Assembly (NCBI GenBank): GCA_017510405.1
Contig: JAFWNG010000015.1
Span: forward strand, 1-64,000
Source of the DNA: Solobacterium sp.
GTDB taxonomy: Bacteria > Bacillota_I > Bacilli_A > Erysipelotrichales > Erysipelotrichaceae
DNA: 64,000 bases
Direction of reading: 5' to 3'
Part shown: positions 1 to 8,303 of the stretch, one piece after another
Layout of the letters: each line of letters starts with the position of its first letter
Numbering within the stretch: the stretch's first letter is position 1
Program-made: the position numbers and the translations under genes
The notes under the pieces: model-generated
What the model was told of the DNA's origin: nothing
The model's database searches: none
What the model saw: only the letters and a program-made list of their open reading frames with translations

Positions 1-330
1 TCTTGTGATTCCGGAAAATGCAAGTACCAACAAGTACGTGTTCAGAGTCAATATCAAGCAGCTGAGCAATCTGATTCGTGATGAAGGATTGTGCAGAGCC
101 ATACGCACAGGAAATACCGGGAAAATGGAAAATATATTCATGCTGGCAGTGCTGTTCATTCACAAAATAAAAGTGTCTGTCCGCCCCGACAGACGCGAAA
201 AACGATGGGGTAAGGTGGTTTCGTCCGGCCATCCTACCCGCTTCAGGCTTGATGGAAGAAACTGGCCTAACACTGTCAGAGTCAACGGCCGGCTTCAAAC
301 AATCAAACCCCAATAACCATTCTTATATTA
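1..330. other. unresolved left edge, possible mobile-element end
   Basis: This stretch is open on both strands. A plus frame runs 5-316. On the minus strand one frame stays open from about 322 to the left edge (possible ATG at 232), and a second minus frame starting at 102 is also open to the edge. None has a convincing ribosome binding site. A hairpin with a 7-bp GTCTGTC/GACAGAC stem lies at 175-194. The minus translation near the edge faintly recalls the N-terminus of an ISL3-type transposase, but this is a weak impression. It could be the terminal part of an insertion element or of a gene continuing outside the window. I cannot choose a frame. Confidence 0.2.
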
Positions 331-450
331 GCACGTTCGCAGGAAACTTCTGAAATAAATGGCAAGTAATCAATGCTTTAATATACGCTTTTTTACTCTT
401 TGCGCGTGACTGGTCCTGTAGTTAAGCAGTCTTAGGTGTTATCCTTCATA
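331..450. other. intergenic, nothing recognised
   Basis: This AT-richer spacer between the unresolved left edge and the terminator of the ECF/DUF62 operon shows no open frame, promoter or RNA that I can support. Confidence 0.5.
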
Positions 451-451
451 G

Positions 452-484
452 AAAAAGCGCCAACCTGTACTTTAGGTTGACGCC
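452..484 (-). terminator. intrinsic terminator of ECF/DUF62 operon
   Basis: On the minus strand a hairpin with arms GGCGTCAACCT and AGGTTGGCGC and a 7-nt loop is followed by TTTTTC. It lies 35 bases past the stop of the last DUF62 gene and closes the operon that begins near 5.4 kb. Confidence 0.8.
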
Positions 485-518
485 ATTGGGAACCTCAGCA
501 GTTCCTCTTTTTCAATTG

Positions 519-1361
519 CTATTGTCTGACAGAAAGCACAATGCGCCATGGTTCCCGGGTGCCGATGTTGTACGCACGGGCGAAGTTGCCCTGGTTGATG
601 GCAAGACCGACATGATCCATGGAATTGATATAGAGAAGCGGTTCCCCGACTTCCACGTCTGCGAACGTGTGGAAGAAATCCACGAAGGAATGATATACGT
701 GCGTTCTGCCGTTATAGATCGATACGTCCACGGAATCGCCGCTCTGTACGCCGAGCGCCTCAAAGTCCGTACGGGAGATATTCGTCCACAGGGAGCCGAA
801 GCGCACGTCCAGCGTTTCGATCATGCCCCGGATCGTATTTCCTTCCCGTTTCGGATACATGCCTTCCAGCATGACGAGTTCCTCTTTCGGAAAAACTTCC
901 CCGATCTGTTCAAACGTGATCTTTCCGGACGCCAGCAGCGCCCCGGTATACGCGAAGACATCGCGGCCGTGGAACGTATGCGAACGCTCGCTGTTGCGGC
1001 GCCGTCCAACTGCTTCGGAGATCTCACGCACTTCTCTGATCCCGATCACACGGGATATATGGGAGAGCGAGCCATTGTCCGGTGAGATGATATACTGGCC
1101 GCTTTCCGTTAACGCAGCACAGCTGCGGCGGGTGCTGCCGACACCGGGGTCGACCACCGTCACGAAGACGGTTCCTTCCGGCCAGTACGGGACAGCCTGC
1201 AGAAGCCGGTACGAAGCTTCAAACGTATCGAACGGCGGGATCTCATGGGTCAGATCGTAGATGCGCAGTTCATCGTCTACCGACAGCGCTACGCCGTACA
1301 TGGCGGATACCGCGCCGTCCACCAGACCGAAATCACTCTGGAATACAAGCAGCTTACGCAT
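519..1361 (-). CDS. SAM hydroxide adenosyltransferase (DUF62), paralogue 2
   Basis: This 280-residue protein belongs to the SAM chlorinase/fluorinase-like DUF62 family. Characterised members without the halogenase loop hydrolyse S-adenosylmethionine to adenosine and methionine using an Asp-Arg-His triad. The equivalents here are D71 in VVDPGVG, R78, and H131 in FHGRD, so the hydrolase reaction is the best guess. An ATG 27 codons upstream is open, but the family N-terminus (MRKLLVFQSDFG) fits a start at 1361, which overlaps the stop of the preceding paralogue by 8 bases and suggests translational coupling. It is the last gene of the ECF transporter operon. The substrate of the pair is not proven by sequence. 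Confidence 0.85.
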   Translation of the reverse strand: MRKLLVFQSDFGLVDGAVSAMYGVALSVDDELRIYDLTHEIPPFDTFEASYRLLQAVPYWPEGTVFVTVVDPGVGSTRRSCAALTESGQYIISPDNGSLSHISRVIGIREVREISEAVGRRRNSERSHTFHGRDVFAYTGALLASGKITFEQIGEVFPKEELVMLEGMYPKREGNTIRGMIETLDVRFGSLWTNISRTDFEALGVQSGDSVDVSIYNGRTHVYHSFVDFFHTFADVEVGEPLLYINSMDHVGLAINQGNFARAYNIGTREPWRIVLSVRQ

Positions 1362-2211
1362 TAGTCTTTCCGATCCTGATGATATGGTCGGCACCGAAGC
1401 CGATGCCGTATGTCTTTTTGAAGCTTCCCCTGCATACCGCAAGAGAAAGATTCATCTGTTCGTTGTTGTACAGAACGGGCTTTCCTTCCGCCACGTTTCC
1501 GAATGTCCGGTCAAAGCGCACGATCTCATCAAAGGCGGTCTGTCCGCCGACTTCGATCGTGATATGCACGTCTTCCCCGAATGCATAGCCGGCATTCTGG
1601 AATTCCTTCAGCGGGATATTCGTCCATACATTTCCGAAGTTGGGATCATCGATCTCAATGATCCCGCTCACGTCTGTTCCCCGGAATACCGGTTCCGCCA
1701 CCGGCATCGTCACGATCTCCTGTACCGGATATGCCGGACCGACTTCTTCAAAGGTGATCTTTCCGGATGCCAGCTTCGCGGCGCAGTAGCCGAACAGATC
1801 GCGGCCGTGGAATACCGATGTGCCTCTGGTCGAAGCCAGACGGTTGACCGTCTCGTCGATCTCACGCACCTCGGCAATGCCGTGCTTCCGAAGGATGTGC
1901 GTCAGGGAGCCGTTGTCCGGGGTGATGATGTAATAGCCGTCCTCCGTGCAGGCAGCGCAGGCTTTCCGCTCTGTTCCGACGCCGGGATCGACCACGGAAA
2001 CAAATACTGTTCCCTTCGGCCAGAACTCCACATACTGCTGAAGCCGGTAGGATGCGCTCCAGATATCATACTGGGGCAGGTCATGTGTCGCCGTGATGAT
2101 CTCCACATCGCGGGATACGCTGCGCACAACGCCGTACATAGACGCTACCGCCCCTTCCATATAGGTAAAATCCGTCTGAAATACCAGTAACGGCAATACT
2201 TCCTGCATCAT
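1354..2211 (-). CDS. SAM hydroxide adenosyltransferase (DUF62), paralogue 1
   Basis: This 285-residue DUF62-family protein is paralogous to the gene immediately downstream. The putative catalytic triad is D75 (VVDPGVG), R82 and H135 (FHGRD). A Shine-Dalgarno AGGAGG lies 8 bases before the ATG. The two copies diverge clearly in the middle and C-terminal parts, so they are not a recent duplication and may form a hetero-oligomer or use different substrates. Position directly behind ecfT suggests that the imported compound, or SAM-derived adenosine and methionine, is linked to the transporter; that link is inferred from context. Confidence 0.85.
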   Translation of the reverse strand: MMQEVLPLLVFQTDFTYMEGAVASMYGVVRSVSRDVEIITATHDLPQYDIWSASYRLQQYVEFWPKGTVFVSVVDPGVGTERKACAACTEDGYYIITPDNGSLTHILRKHGIAEVREIDETVNRLASTRGTSVFHGRDLFGYCAAKLASGKITFEEVGPAYPVQEIVTMPVAEPVFRGTDVSGIIEIDDPNFGNVWTNIPLKEFQNAGYAFGEDVHITIEVGGQTAFDEIVRFDRTFGNVAEGKPVLYNNEQMNLSLAVCRGSFKKTYGIGFGADHIIRIGKTNA

Positions 2212-2250
2212 TGTTCTTACCTCCTGTTTTCCTGTTTCATTCCCGTATGC

Positions 2251-3084
2251 TTACACGAACGGGTTGTAGAACATGCTGTGATTGATGGCAAAGCGTACGT
2301 ACAGTGATCCGATCAGGATCAGAAGCGATACGATCATCGAGACGTAATCGGCTTTTTTCAGCGGCCGGCGGGAATACCACGTACGCTTTTTATTCTTTCC
2401 GTAGCCGCGCAGATCCATGGCGTTGGAGATCAGTTCGATGCGGTCCATCGTTGTCATGATCAGCGGGATCAGGATCGAAGCGACCCGTTTCAGCCGCTCG
2501 GTCATTTTCGCTTTTCCGGACATTTCGATGCCGCGCGCCTGCTGGGCTAGCGAGATCGTGTTGTAATCCTGGGCGACGTCCGGAAAGTAGCGCAGCGTCA
2601 GGGACAGCGCCGTACAGATCCGGTAGCTGATCCCGATGCCGTTGAGAGACGATGCAAACTCACTCGGATTCGTCGTCAGGATGAACGAGATGCCGAGCGG
2701 AATGACGGACAGGTACTTCATCAGCTTCGTGATCTGGTAGAACAGCTGTTCCAGCGTTACAGTATAGGGTCCGAAAAACGTAAACAGCAGGTGCTTCGTA
2801 CCGTAGATCTTCACGCCGTATTCCGGTTCAAACAGATAGGTCAGCACAAAGTTGAAAGCCAGGAAGATCCCGACATAGATCAGCATGAGACGGATCTGTT
2901 TAAACTGTATTTTCGCGACCCGGATCATGACAAAGGACAGCACGGTGATCGCCAGAATGACGCGGATATCGTACGTCAGCATGATCGCGGTGGTCAGAAG
3001 CAGGAAACACACCAGTTTGGAAAGACCGGACAGCCGGTGCACGAACGTGTCCAGACGGCTGTAGGAAAAGACTTTAAGCTTCAT
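2251..3084 (-). CDS. ecfT: ECF transporter transmembrane protein EcfT
   Basis: This 277-residue protein is the coupling (T) subunit of an energy-coupling-factor importer and joins the ATPases to the substrate-binding S component. It has hydrophobic segments at about residues 20-60, 70-90, 105-130 and 240-265. A cytoplasmic helical region includes AQQARGIE near residue 183, resembling the EcfT coupling-helix Ala-Arg-Gly signature, and a second LRGYGK near 225. It overlaps the end of the ATPase gene by 11 bases, so translation is probably coupled. Confidence 0.88.
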   Translation of the reverse strand: MKLKVFSYSRLDTFVHRLSGLSKLVCFLLLTTAIMLTYDIRVILAITVLSFVMIRVAKIQFKQIRLMLIYVGIFLAFNFVLTYLFEPEYGVKIYGTKHLLFTFFGPYTVTLEQLFYQITKLMKYLSVIPLGISFILTTNPSEFASSLNGIGISYRICTALSLTLRYFPDVAQDYNTISLAQQARGIEMSGKAKMTERLKRVASILIPLIMTTMDRIELISNAMDLRGYGKNKKRTWYSRRPLKKADYVSMIVSLLILIGSLYVRFAINHSMFYNPFV

Positions 3085-4786
3085 TGGATCTCACCTCCCG
3101 GTCATAGTGGATAAAGCATTCCACGAAGCCGAGCGGATCGTTGATGCCGCATTTTTCGGCCAGTGCGAACAGTGATGTTTCTTTCAGGTTTGCTTTCTCC
3201 GTCAGTTCCTGACTGCACAGCAGTTCAAAGGAACGCATATCTGCCAGCTTCTCGCCGCCGGTGATGACGACGGCGCGGTCGGTATATTCCAGCATCAGAT
3301 GCATGTCATGGGTGATCAGAATGATCGTCTGTCCGTTCTCGTTGAGCTTCTTCAGGAACTCCATGATCTCGGAATAATGCCGGTAGTCCTGGCCCGCAGT
3401 CGGTTCATCCAGGATCAGGATCCGCGGCGACGGCACGAGGATGGACGCGATGGTGACGCGCTTTTTCTGTCCGAAGCTCAGAGCGCTGTTCGGCCAGTTG
3501 CGGAACTCATGGAGACCGCACACCTGCAGAGCTTCATCGACCCGCTTCCGGATCTCTTCTTCCGGCAGTCCGCGCGCTTTCAGGCCGAGCGATACTTCGT
3601 CAAAGATCATCGTCTTGGAGATCATCTGGTTCGGGTTCTGCATGACGATGCCGATCTTTTCGCCTCTTTCCGCAATGGAATACCGCGACAGGTCTTCCCC
3701 GTCCAGGGTGATGCGGCCTTCATCCGGATCCATGAAGCCGCAGATGAGGGATGCCAGGGTCGTCTTGCCGGCACCGTTCTTTCCGACGATGCTGATCATC
3801 TCCCCTTCGTATACATCCACGCTGACGTTCTTCAGGATCTGCCGGACGCCGTCATAGGAGTAGCTGACATTTTCGATCTTCAGCATTTCCCGCTTCTTTT
3901 CCGCATGGGTGCGGACATAGCTGTCTTCGAACCATCTGCGGATATACGGGGCGCATGTTTCTGTATCAAATGTATTCAGGGATGCCGGACGCATTTCCGC
4001 TGTGACCGGCACGCCGGCATAGCGGGCAGCGGTCAGATAGAGCGGTTCCCGGACGCCGCACTCCGTCAGGATGCCGGAAGCCAGCACTCTGTCCGGCGTA
4101 TCGTCGGCGACGATGCGTCCTTCGCTGATCAGAACGATGCGGTCAACGGCACAGTGCAGGACATCCTCGATCCTGTGCTCGATGATCACGACCGCCCTGT
4201 CTTCGGCGGCGATGCGGCTGATCAGTTCGACCGCGGTCTTTCCGGTCTTCGGATCCAGGTTGGCAAGCGGTTCGTCAAACAGCAGGATATCGACATCATC
4301 GACCATGACGCCGGCAAGCGAAACACGCTGTTTCTGACCGCCCGAAAGTTCATGGGGATCCTGCGCGAGGTAGTCCTCCATGTCCACGATCGACGCGATC
4401 GTCTGCACGCGCTTCTTCATCTCTTCCTGCGGCATACAGTCGTTCTCCAGGGCAAAGGCAATATCCTCACCGACATTCAGTCCGATGAACTGGCCGTCGC
4501 TGTCCTGCAGGACAGTACCGACATTCATTGACATCTTGAACAGCGAAGATTTCCTGGTCTCCTGTCCGTCCACTTTCAGCGACCCGGTCATCGTTCCCTT
4601 ATAGACGAACGGGATCAGACCGTTGATGCAGTTTCCGAGTGTGCTCTTTCCGCACCCGGACGGACCTGCGATCAGGATCTTCTCTCCCTTATGTATTTTC
4701 AGATCGATATCGTACAGTGTCGGTTCCTTCTGGGAGAAATACTGAAAACCGAATTTACTGAATTCAATAATGCATTCCTGGTCCAT
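3074..4786 (-). CDS. ECF transporter fused double ATPase (EcfA1-EcfA2)
   Basis: One 570-residue chain carries two ABC ATPase domains. Domain 1 has Walker A GPSGCGKST (41-49), signature LSGGQKQR (146-153) and Walker B ILLFDEP. Domain 2 has Walker A GKNGAGKTT (334-342), signature LSFGQKKR (435-442) and Walker B ILILDEP. The linker around residues 225-300 corresponds to the extra region seen in fused ECF ATPases (DUF3744 type). The fusion replaces the separate EcfA1/EcfA2 genes of the shared housekeeping module, so this is probably a dedicated transporter. AAAGGAGG lies just before the ATG. A terminator-like hairpin separates it from the S-component gene. Confidence 0.9.
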   Translation of the reverse strand: MDQECIIEFSKFGFQYFSQKEPTLYDIDLKIHKGEKILIAGPSGCGKSTLGNCINGLIPFVYKGTMTGSLKVDGQETRKSSLFKMSMNVGTVLQDSDGQFIGLNVGEDIAFALENDCMPQEEMKKRVQTIASIVDMEDYLAQDPHELSGGQKQRVSLAGVMVDDVDILLFDEPLANLDPKTGKTAVELISRIAAEDRAVVIIEHRIEDVLHCAVDRIVLISEGRIVADDTPDRVLASGILTECGVREPLYLTAARYAGVPVTAEMRPASLNTFDTETCAPYIRRWFEDSYVRTHAEKKREMLKIENVSYSYDGVRQILKNVSVDVYEGEMISIVGKNGAGKTTLASLICGFMDPDEGRITLDGEDLSRYSIAERGEKIGIVMQNPNQMISKTMIFDEVSLGLKARGLPEEEIRKRVDEALQVCGLHEFRNWPNSALSFGQKKRVTIASILVPSPRILILDEPTAGQDYRHYSEIMEFLKKLNENGQTIILITHDMHLMLEYTDRAVVITGGEKLADMRSFELLCSQELTEKANLKETSLFALAEKCGINDPLGFVECFIHYDREVRSNEA

Positions 4787-4809
4787 TCCGGCCTCCTTTC
4801 ACCAAAAAA

Positions 4810-4831
4810 GGGAGAAGACAGATCTTCTCCC
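4810..4831 (-). terminator. hairpin between S component and ECF ATPase
   Basis: A perfect 9-bp stem (GGGAGAAGA/TCTTCTCCC, 4-nt loop) is followed on the minus strand by six T (4804-4809). It looks like an intrinsic terminator inside the operon. Partial read-through would give more S component than ATPase and EcfT, which is an inference. Confidence 0.7.
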
Positions 4832-4840
4832 GCGTGCTGA

Positions 4841-5401
4841 TCAGTTGTCTCTGGACAGCGTTCCTTTTCCGGTCTTTGTGGAAGCGTAGGCTTTCAGCAG
4901 AACGGAACCGAGGATTCCGGAAACGATCGCATCCATAGCGGCAGCGGCGATGCCCTGAACGAAGACTGTCTTGACCGGTTCAGCATACATGACGATGTCC
5001 AGCACCGGTGCGACGACGAGCCATGCGGCGACATTCGCAACTGCGACCCACAGCAGGAAGTAGGACAGTTCCTTGGTCGAGAACTCGCCTTCCTCCACTG
5101 CCGGAGCAATCTTGCCGGCTGCGAAGCCGGTGATCATGGCAGCGACGCCGGAAGCGATGACCCAGCTCCACCATGGGGAACCGTAGCCGATGAAGTCAGA
5201 AAGCGCGTGACCGATGAACGCGATCAGGAAGCCTGCCAGCGGGCCGAAGATCGCAGCGAAGAAGCTGGATACGCCGTACGCTGTCTGCAGACTGGTCTCC
5301 GGGATCGGAGACGGTACTTTTACATACGTGAACAGGACAAAGAACACAGCAGCGCCGAGACCGGTCGCAACGATCGTCCTTGTGGAAAACTTTGAATTCA
5401 T
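4841..5401 (-). CDS. ECF transporter S component (UPF0397 family)
   Basis: This 186-residue membrane protein has about five or six hydrophobic segments and the family hallmarks STRTIVATGLGAA, PIPETSLQ, FGPLAG, GHALSDF and GSPWWSWVI. UPF0397 proteins serve as substrate-binding S components and are often labelled riboflavin-type, but the real ligand is uncertain. I chose the ATG at 5401 because AAAGGGG precedes it and the family starts MNSKFSTRT; an upstream ATG at 5425 is less likely. Pairing with a fused ATPase, EcfT and SAM hydrolases suggests a ligand tied to SAM, adenosine or methionine metabolism, which is an inference. Confidence 0.85.
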   Translation of the reverse strand: MNSKFSTRTIVATGLGAAVFFVLFTYVKVPSPIPETSLQTAYGVSSFFAAIFGPLAGFLIAFIGHALSDFIGYGSPWWSWVIASGVAAMITGFAAGKIAPAVEEGEFSTKELSYFLLWVAVANVAAWLVVAPVLDIVMYAEPVKTVFVQGIAAAAMDAIVSGILGSVLLKAYASTKTGKGTLSRDN

Positions 5402-5431
5402 GATAGATCCCCTTTCAATTCTCAATACTCA

Positions 5432-5463
5432 ATTATTGTCGTAAGAATCCTGCTTTTTGTCAA
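5432..5463 (-). promoter_or_regulatory. possible promoter for the ECF operon
   Basis: A perfect -35 TTGACA (5458-5463, minus strand) precedes an AATAAT element (5432-5437). The 20-base spacing is long, so the -10 is uncertain. No riboswitch fold is possible in the short leader. Confidence 0.35.
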
Positions 5464-5470
5464 TAAACAT

Positions 5471-5484
5471 CCTGTACGTACAGG
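5471..5484. promoter_or_regulatory. perfect palindrome CCTGTACGTACAGG
   Basis: A 14-bp perfect palindrome sits 7 bases upstream of the -35 element of the ECF operon and 5 bases past the ROK kinase stop. It has the form of a dimeric repressor operator. The nearby GntR/HutC-type regulator is one candidate ligand, but no second copy was found at the regulator's own promoter. Confidence 0.35.
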
Positions 5485-5489
5485 CATTC

Positions 5490-6395
5490 TCACGCCTTTT
5501 TAAATTCGTAAAGATAATGGTAGAGCGCGCCGATCAGATTGGCGTCGTTGCCGAAGGTGCAGGAAACGATCTCCGGCTGGGCTGCCGGTGTGTGCGGCTG
5601 TCCCGCGAACAGCTCCGTCATCTTCCGGTTGATGCCTTCGATCAGTTCCGGCTGCTTCGAGATGCCGCCGCCGATCGCCACTTTCTGAACGTCCAGCGCC
5701 AGCTGCAGGGAATACAGGCCGGTGGCCAGTCCCGTGCAGAATTCATCGAGGACCTGCAGCGCTTCCGGTTCGCCTGCGTGCACGCTGTCAAAGAACGTGC
5801 GTCCGGTGACTTCCTCTTCATTGAGTCCGCGCACCTCGGCATAGCGGGCGACCAGTCCCCTTGTGCTTTCCCTTTCGCACCACGCGTCTTTTTCATCGTA
5901 GGTGCTGTTCCAGGCCGTGCTGATGCCGGAGAACTCGCCGGCCGCGAACGTCGTGCCGCGGTACAGCTTTCCGTTAATGATGACAGCGCCGCCGATGCCG
6001 GTGCCGAGTGTCATGACGATGCCGTTTTCAATGCCCTGCATCGAACCTTTCCAAAGTTCCGCGAGCGCAGCCGCCTTGGCGTCGTTCTCCATGCAGAAAT
6101 CCACCGGGCAGCGTTCCTTCATGACTTCCGTCATGTCGCGCGGCGCGATATACCGCAGTGCTCCGCTTGTGTAGAAATACCCCTTATCGGCGTCGATCCT
6201 TCCCGGTGCGCTCATTGCGATCGCTTCGATCTCATCCGCATACCGGTCATAGATCTCTCCGACGGCATTGAGAAACTCATCGAAATCCGTCTGCGGCGTC
6301 GGTACCGTCCCCTGTTCGAGGATCTCCGCTTCCCCGTTCATCAGCGCGTATTTTATGTTTGTGCCGCCGATGTCGACCGCAAGATACTTTGCCAT
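5490..6395 (-). CDS. ROK family sugar kinase
   Basis: This 301-residue ROK protein likely phosphorylates a hexose or a beta-glucoside sugar. The N-terminal phosphate-binding motif is DIGGTNIKY, and a second is GTGIGGAVI. The usual ROK zinc motif CxCGxxGCxE is absent: the corresponding stretch (TAWNSTYDEKDAWCE) keeps only the last Cys-Glu. Such loss is seen in some ROK beta-glucoside or N-acyl-sugar kinases. The ATG at 6395 is preceded by AGGAGG and replaces an in-frame ATG 9 codons upstream. It is divergent from a GntR regulator, which probably controls it. Confidence 0.85.
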   Translation of the reverse strand: MAKYLAVDIGGTNIKYALMNGEAEILEQGTVPTPQTDFDEFLNAVGEIYDRYADEIEAIAMSAPGRIDADKGYFYTSGALRYIAPRDMTEVMKERCPVDFCMENDAKAAALAELWKGSMQGIENGIVMTLGTGIGGAVIINGKLYRGTTFAAGEFSGISTAWNSTYDEKDAWCERESTRGLVARYAEVRGLNEEEVTGRTFFDSVHAGEPEALQVLDEFCTGLATGLYSLQLALDVQKVAIGGGISKQPELIEGINRKMTELFAGQPHTPAAQPEIVSCTFGNDANLIGALYHYLYEFKKA

Positions 6396-6530
6396 ACTAA
6401 AACCTCCTGTGTTCTTATCCACTTATCGATATTATAACCTGAGAAAGCGCCGGCTTCCCATCGAACTGCCCTTTCGGGACACGGTAAACGCTGCCCTCCC
6501 GAAAAAACGTGCGTGCATGTATGAAAATCG

Positions 6531-6559
6531 TTGTTTTTGAAGTCTGTTTCCGCTACAAT
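6531..6559 (+). promoter_or_regulatory. promoter of the GntR regulator
   Basis: A -35 TTGTTT (6531-6536) and -10 TACAAT (6554-6559) are separated by 17 bases, 24 bases before the start of the regulator. Confidence 0.5.
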
Positions 6560-6583
6560 TCTCACATATAAAAGAGGAATTCT

Positions 6584-7297
6584 ATGCCCAGATACCAGGA
6601 AATCTTTTTGGAACTGGCAGAGCGGATCCGCTCGGGAGCGTATCTGTCAGGTACACTGCTCCCCGGAGAACACCGCCTCATGGAGGAATTCGGTGTGTCC
6701 AGGGACACTGTACGCAAAGCCCTTTCACTACTTTCGCGCTTCGGGTATATTGAGAAATCCCGCGGCCGCGGCTCCACTGTTATTAATCCCGCCTCTTCGA
6801 TCACTGTATCCGGTTCCATGGGTTTTACCGAATATGCCGCGCAGAACGGCTACAGCGCCCGTACCGACGTCCTGCAGATCGGCAGTGTCCTGCGGGAACC
6901 CGGAATACGTGAGATACTCGGCATATCCGCCGAAACACCGGTATACCGGATCGACCGGATCCGGTGGCAGAACGGCGTTCCTTTTGCGGCGGAGACCGAC
7001 TACCTTAACGGCTCCCTGCTGACCTGTCCCTCAAGTGAAGCTGCCGCGGGCTCTCTGTACGGCTTTATGGAAAAGACATGCGGACAGAAGATCACCGGCG
7101 TGCGCCGGAAGACTTCCGGCATAAAGGCATCGGCTGCTGACGCGGAAAGTCTGCACCTGCCGGAAGGTTCCGTACTGATCCAGGTCACTTCCTCCGCCGT
7201 GAACAAAAGCGGCAGTATTCTGCTGTACAGCATCAGCCGCTACTCGCCGGAATTATATGTATATGAGGAATTCCTTCAGAGATCTCTGAAGCTCTGA
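6584..7297 (+). CDS. GntR/HutC-family regulator with UTRA domain
   Basis: This 237-residue transcription factor has an N-terminal winged helix (residues 3-68, with SRDTVRKALSLL as the recognition region) and a C-terminal UTRA ligand-sensing domain (about 75-230). UTRA proteins usually bind a sugar or sugar phosphate and control a neighbouring catabolic gene. The divergent ROK kinase is the natural target. GAGGA precedes the ATG and a terminator follows directly, so it is monocistronic. Confidence 0.88.
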   Translation: MPRYQEIFLELAERIRSGAYLSGTLLPGEHRLMEEFGVSRDTVRKALSLLSRFGYIEKSRGRGSTVINPASSITVSGSMGFTEYAAQNGYSARTDVLQIGSVLREPGIREILGISAETPVYRIDRIRWQNGVPFAAETDYLNGSLLTCPSSEAAAGSLYGFMEKTCGQKITGVRRKTSGIKASAADAESLHLPEGSVLIQVTSSAVNKSGSILLYSISRYSPELYVYEEFLQRSLKL

Positions 7298-7304
7298 ACA
7301 CTCT

Positions 7305-7330
7305 GCCGGAACATTTCCGGCTTTTTTTTT
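7305..7330 (+). terminator. terminator of the GntR gene
   Basis: The stem GCCGGAA/TTCCGGC with a 3-nt loop is followed by a run of T. It ends the regulator transcript before the DegV promoter. Confidence 0.85.
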
Positions 7331-7351
7331 CATCAGAGCACAGAAAAGTAA

Positions 7352-7380
7352 CTGAGACAGGCATAAATACAGTGTATAAT
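7352..7380 (+). promoter_or_regulatory. promoter of degV-ABC operon
   Basis: A perfect -10 TATAAT at 7375-7380 lies 20 bases before the DegV start, with a CTGAGA -35-like hexamer (7352-7357) at 17-base spacing. Confidence 0.5.
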
Positions 7381-7400
7381 GCTAACTGTCGGAGGAAAAT

Positions 7401-8279
7401 ATGAACGATTTTATACTGGCCACCGTTTCCACGTCGGATCTGCCGCGGAAATGGATGGAAGAGCATGATATACCCTTTCTCCCGTATACATTTGTCATAG
7501 ACGGAAAGATCTATGAAGATGACTGCCGGGAAGAAACAAAGCAGAACGTATACAAAGCCATGCGGGAAGGCAGTATGCCGAGCACGTCGCAGATTCCCCT
7601 GTTCACCTACGAGGAATTCTTCCGCGAACTGCTGGAGACCGGAAAAGACGTCCTGTTCCTGGATATGGCGCGGCCGATGTCGTCTTCCATCGCCAACTGC
7701 GAGGAAGCGATCCGCCGCATCGAGAAGAAATACCCGGAACGCCGCATCGTTTTCTTTGACACGGCGTGCATCACCGGCGGTCTTGCCATCCTGATCATGA
7801 AAATGCAGGAACTGCGGGAGACCGGCGCGTCTCTCGATGAAGTATACGCGTACGGACAGGACCTGTCCAAGCGCATCAGCCACCGCTTCATGGTCGATGA
7901 CCTGCAGTGGCTGCGCCGCGGCGGCCGTCTTTCCAACGCGTCGGCGATCGTCGGCACGCTGCTTTCCATCAAGCCGCTCATCTACGTCAAACAGGACGGC
8001 ACGCTGTTCGCCTATGAGAAAGTGCGCGGCAGAAAGAAAGCGGTCCACCGCCTCATCGAAACGATGGCGGATGAGATGGATCCCCAGGATCCGCCAAAAG
8101 AAGCGTGGATCTGGCATGCGGACTGCGCGCAGGACGCTGAAGACACCGCTGCCGCCATCAAAGAGAAATATCCTTCTGTCAAAGATGTTCATATCTATAC
8201 AGAAGGACCGGTCATCGGCGCTCACGTCGGACCGGGCTTCCTTGCCGTACTGCATATCGGCACCGGCCGGCCGGAATAA
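7401..8279 (+). CDS. DegV family fatty-acid-binding protein
   Basis: This 292-residue DegV protein belongs to a family that binds fatty acids and, as FakB, presents them to a fatty acid kinase. Visible hallmarks are STSDLP near the N-terminus, the SMPSTSQIP loop (about 58-66), ARPMSSSIANC, and RRGGRLSNASAIVGTLLSIKPL with the conserved Arg and Ser of the lipid pocket. No FakA kinase is in the window. The ABC exporter begins 24 bases downstream, so both are probably co-transcribed, perhaps linking lipid supply to envelope export; that is inference. Confidence 0.9.
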   Translation: MNDFILATVSTSDLPRKWMEEHDIPFLPYTFVIDGKIYEDDCREETKQNVYKAMREGSMPSTSQIPLFTYEEFFRELLETGKDVLFLDMARPMSSSIANCEEAIRRIEKKYPERRIVFFDTACITGGLAILIMKMQELRETGASLDEVYAYGQDLSKRISHRFMVDDLQWLRRGGRLSNASAIVGTLLSIKPLIYVKQDGTLFAYEKVRGRKKAVHRLIETMADEMDPQDPPKEAWIWHADCAQDAEDTAAAIKEKYPSVKDVHIYTEGPVIGAHVGPGFLAVLHIGTGRPE

Positions 8280-8303
8280 GCCGGAAAAGAGATATCACAA
8301 ACT

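Noticed and set aside
5402-5489. Riboswitch ahead of the ECF S component
   Set aside because: The leader is too short and shows no aptamer-like conserved pairing; only a simple palindrome is present.
7233-8255. 340-codon minus-strand frame over DegV
   Set aside because: DegV motifs are clear on the plus strand; the minus frame also runs through the GntR terminator and the DegV promoter.
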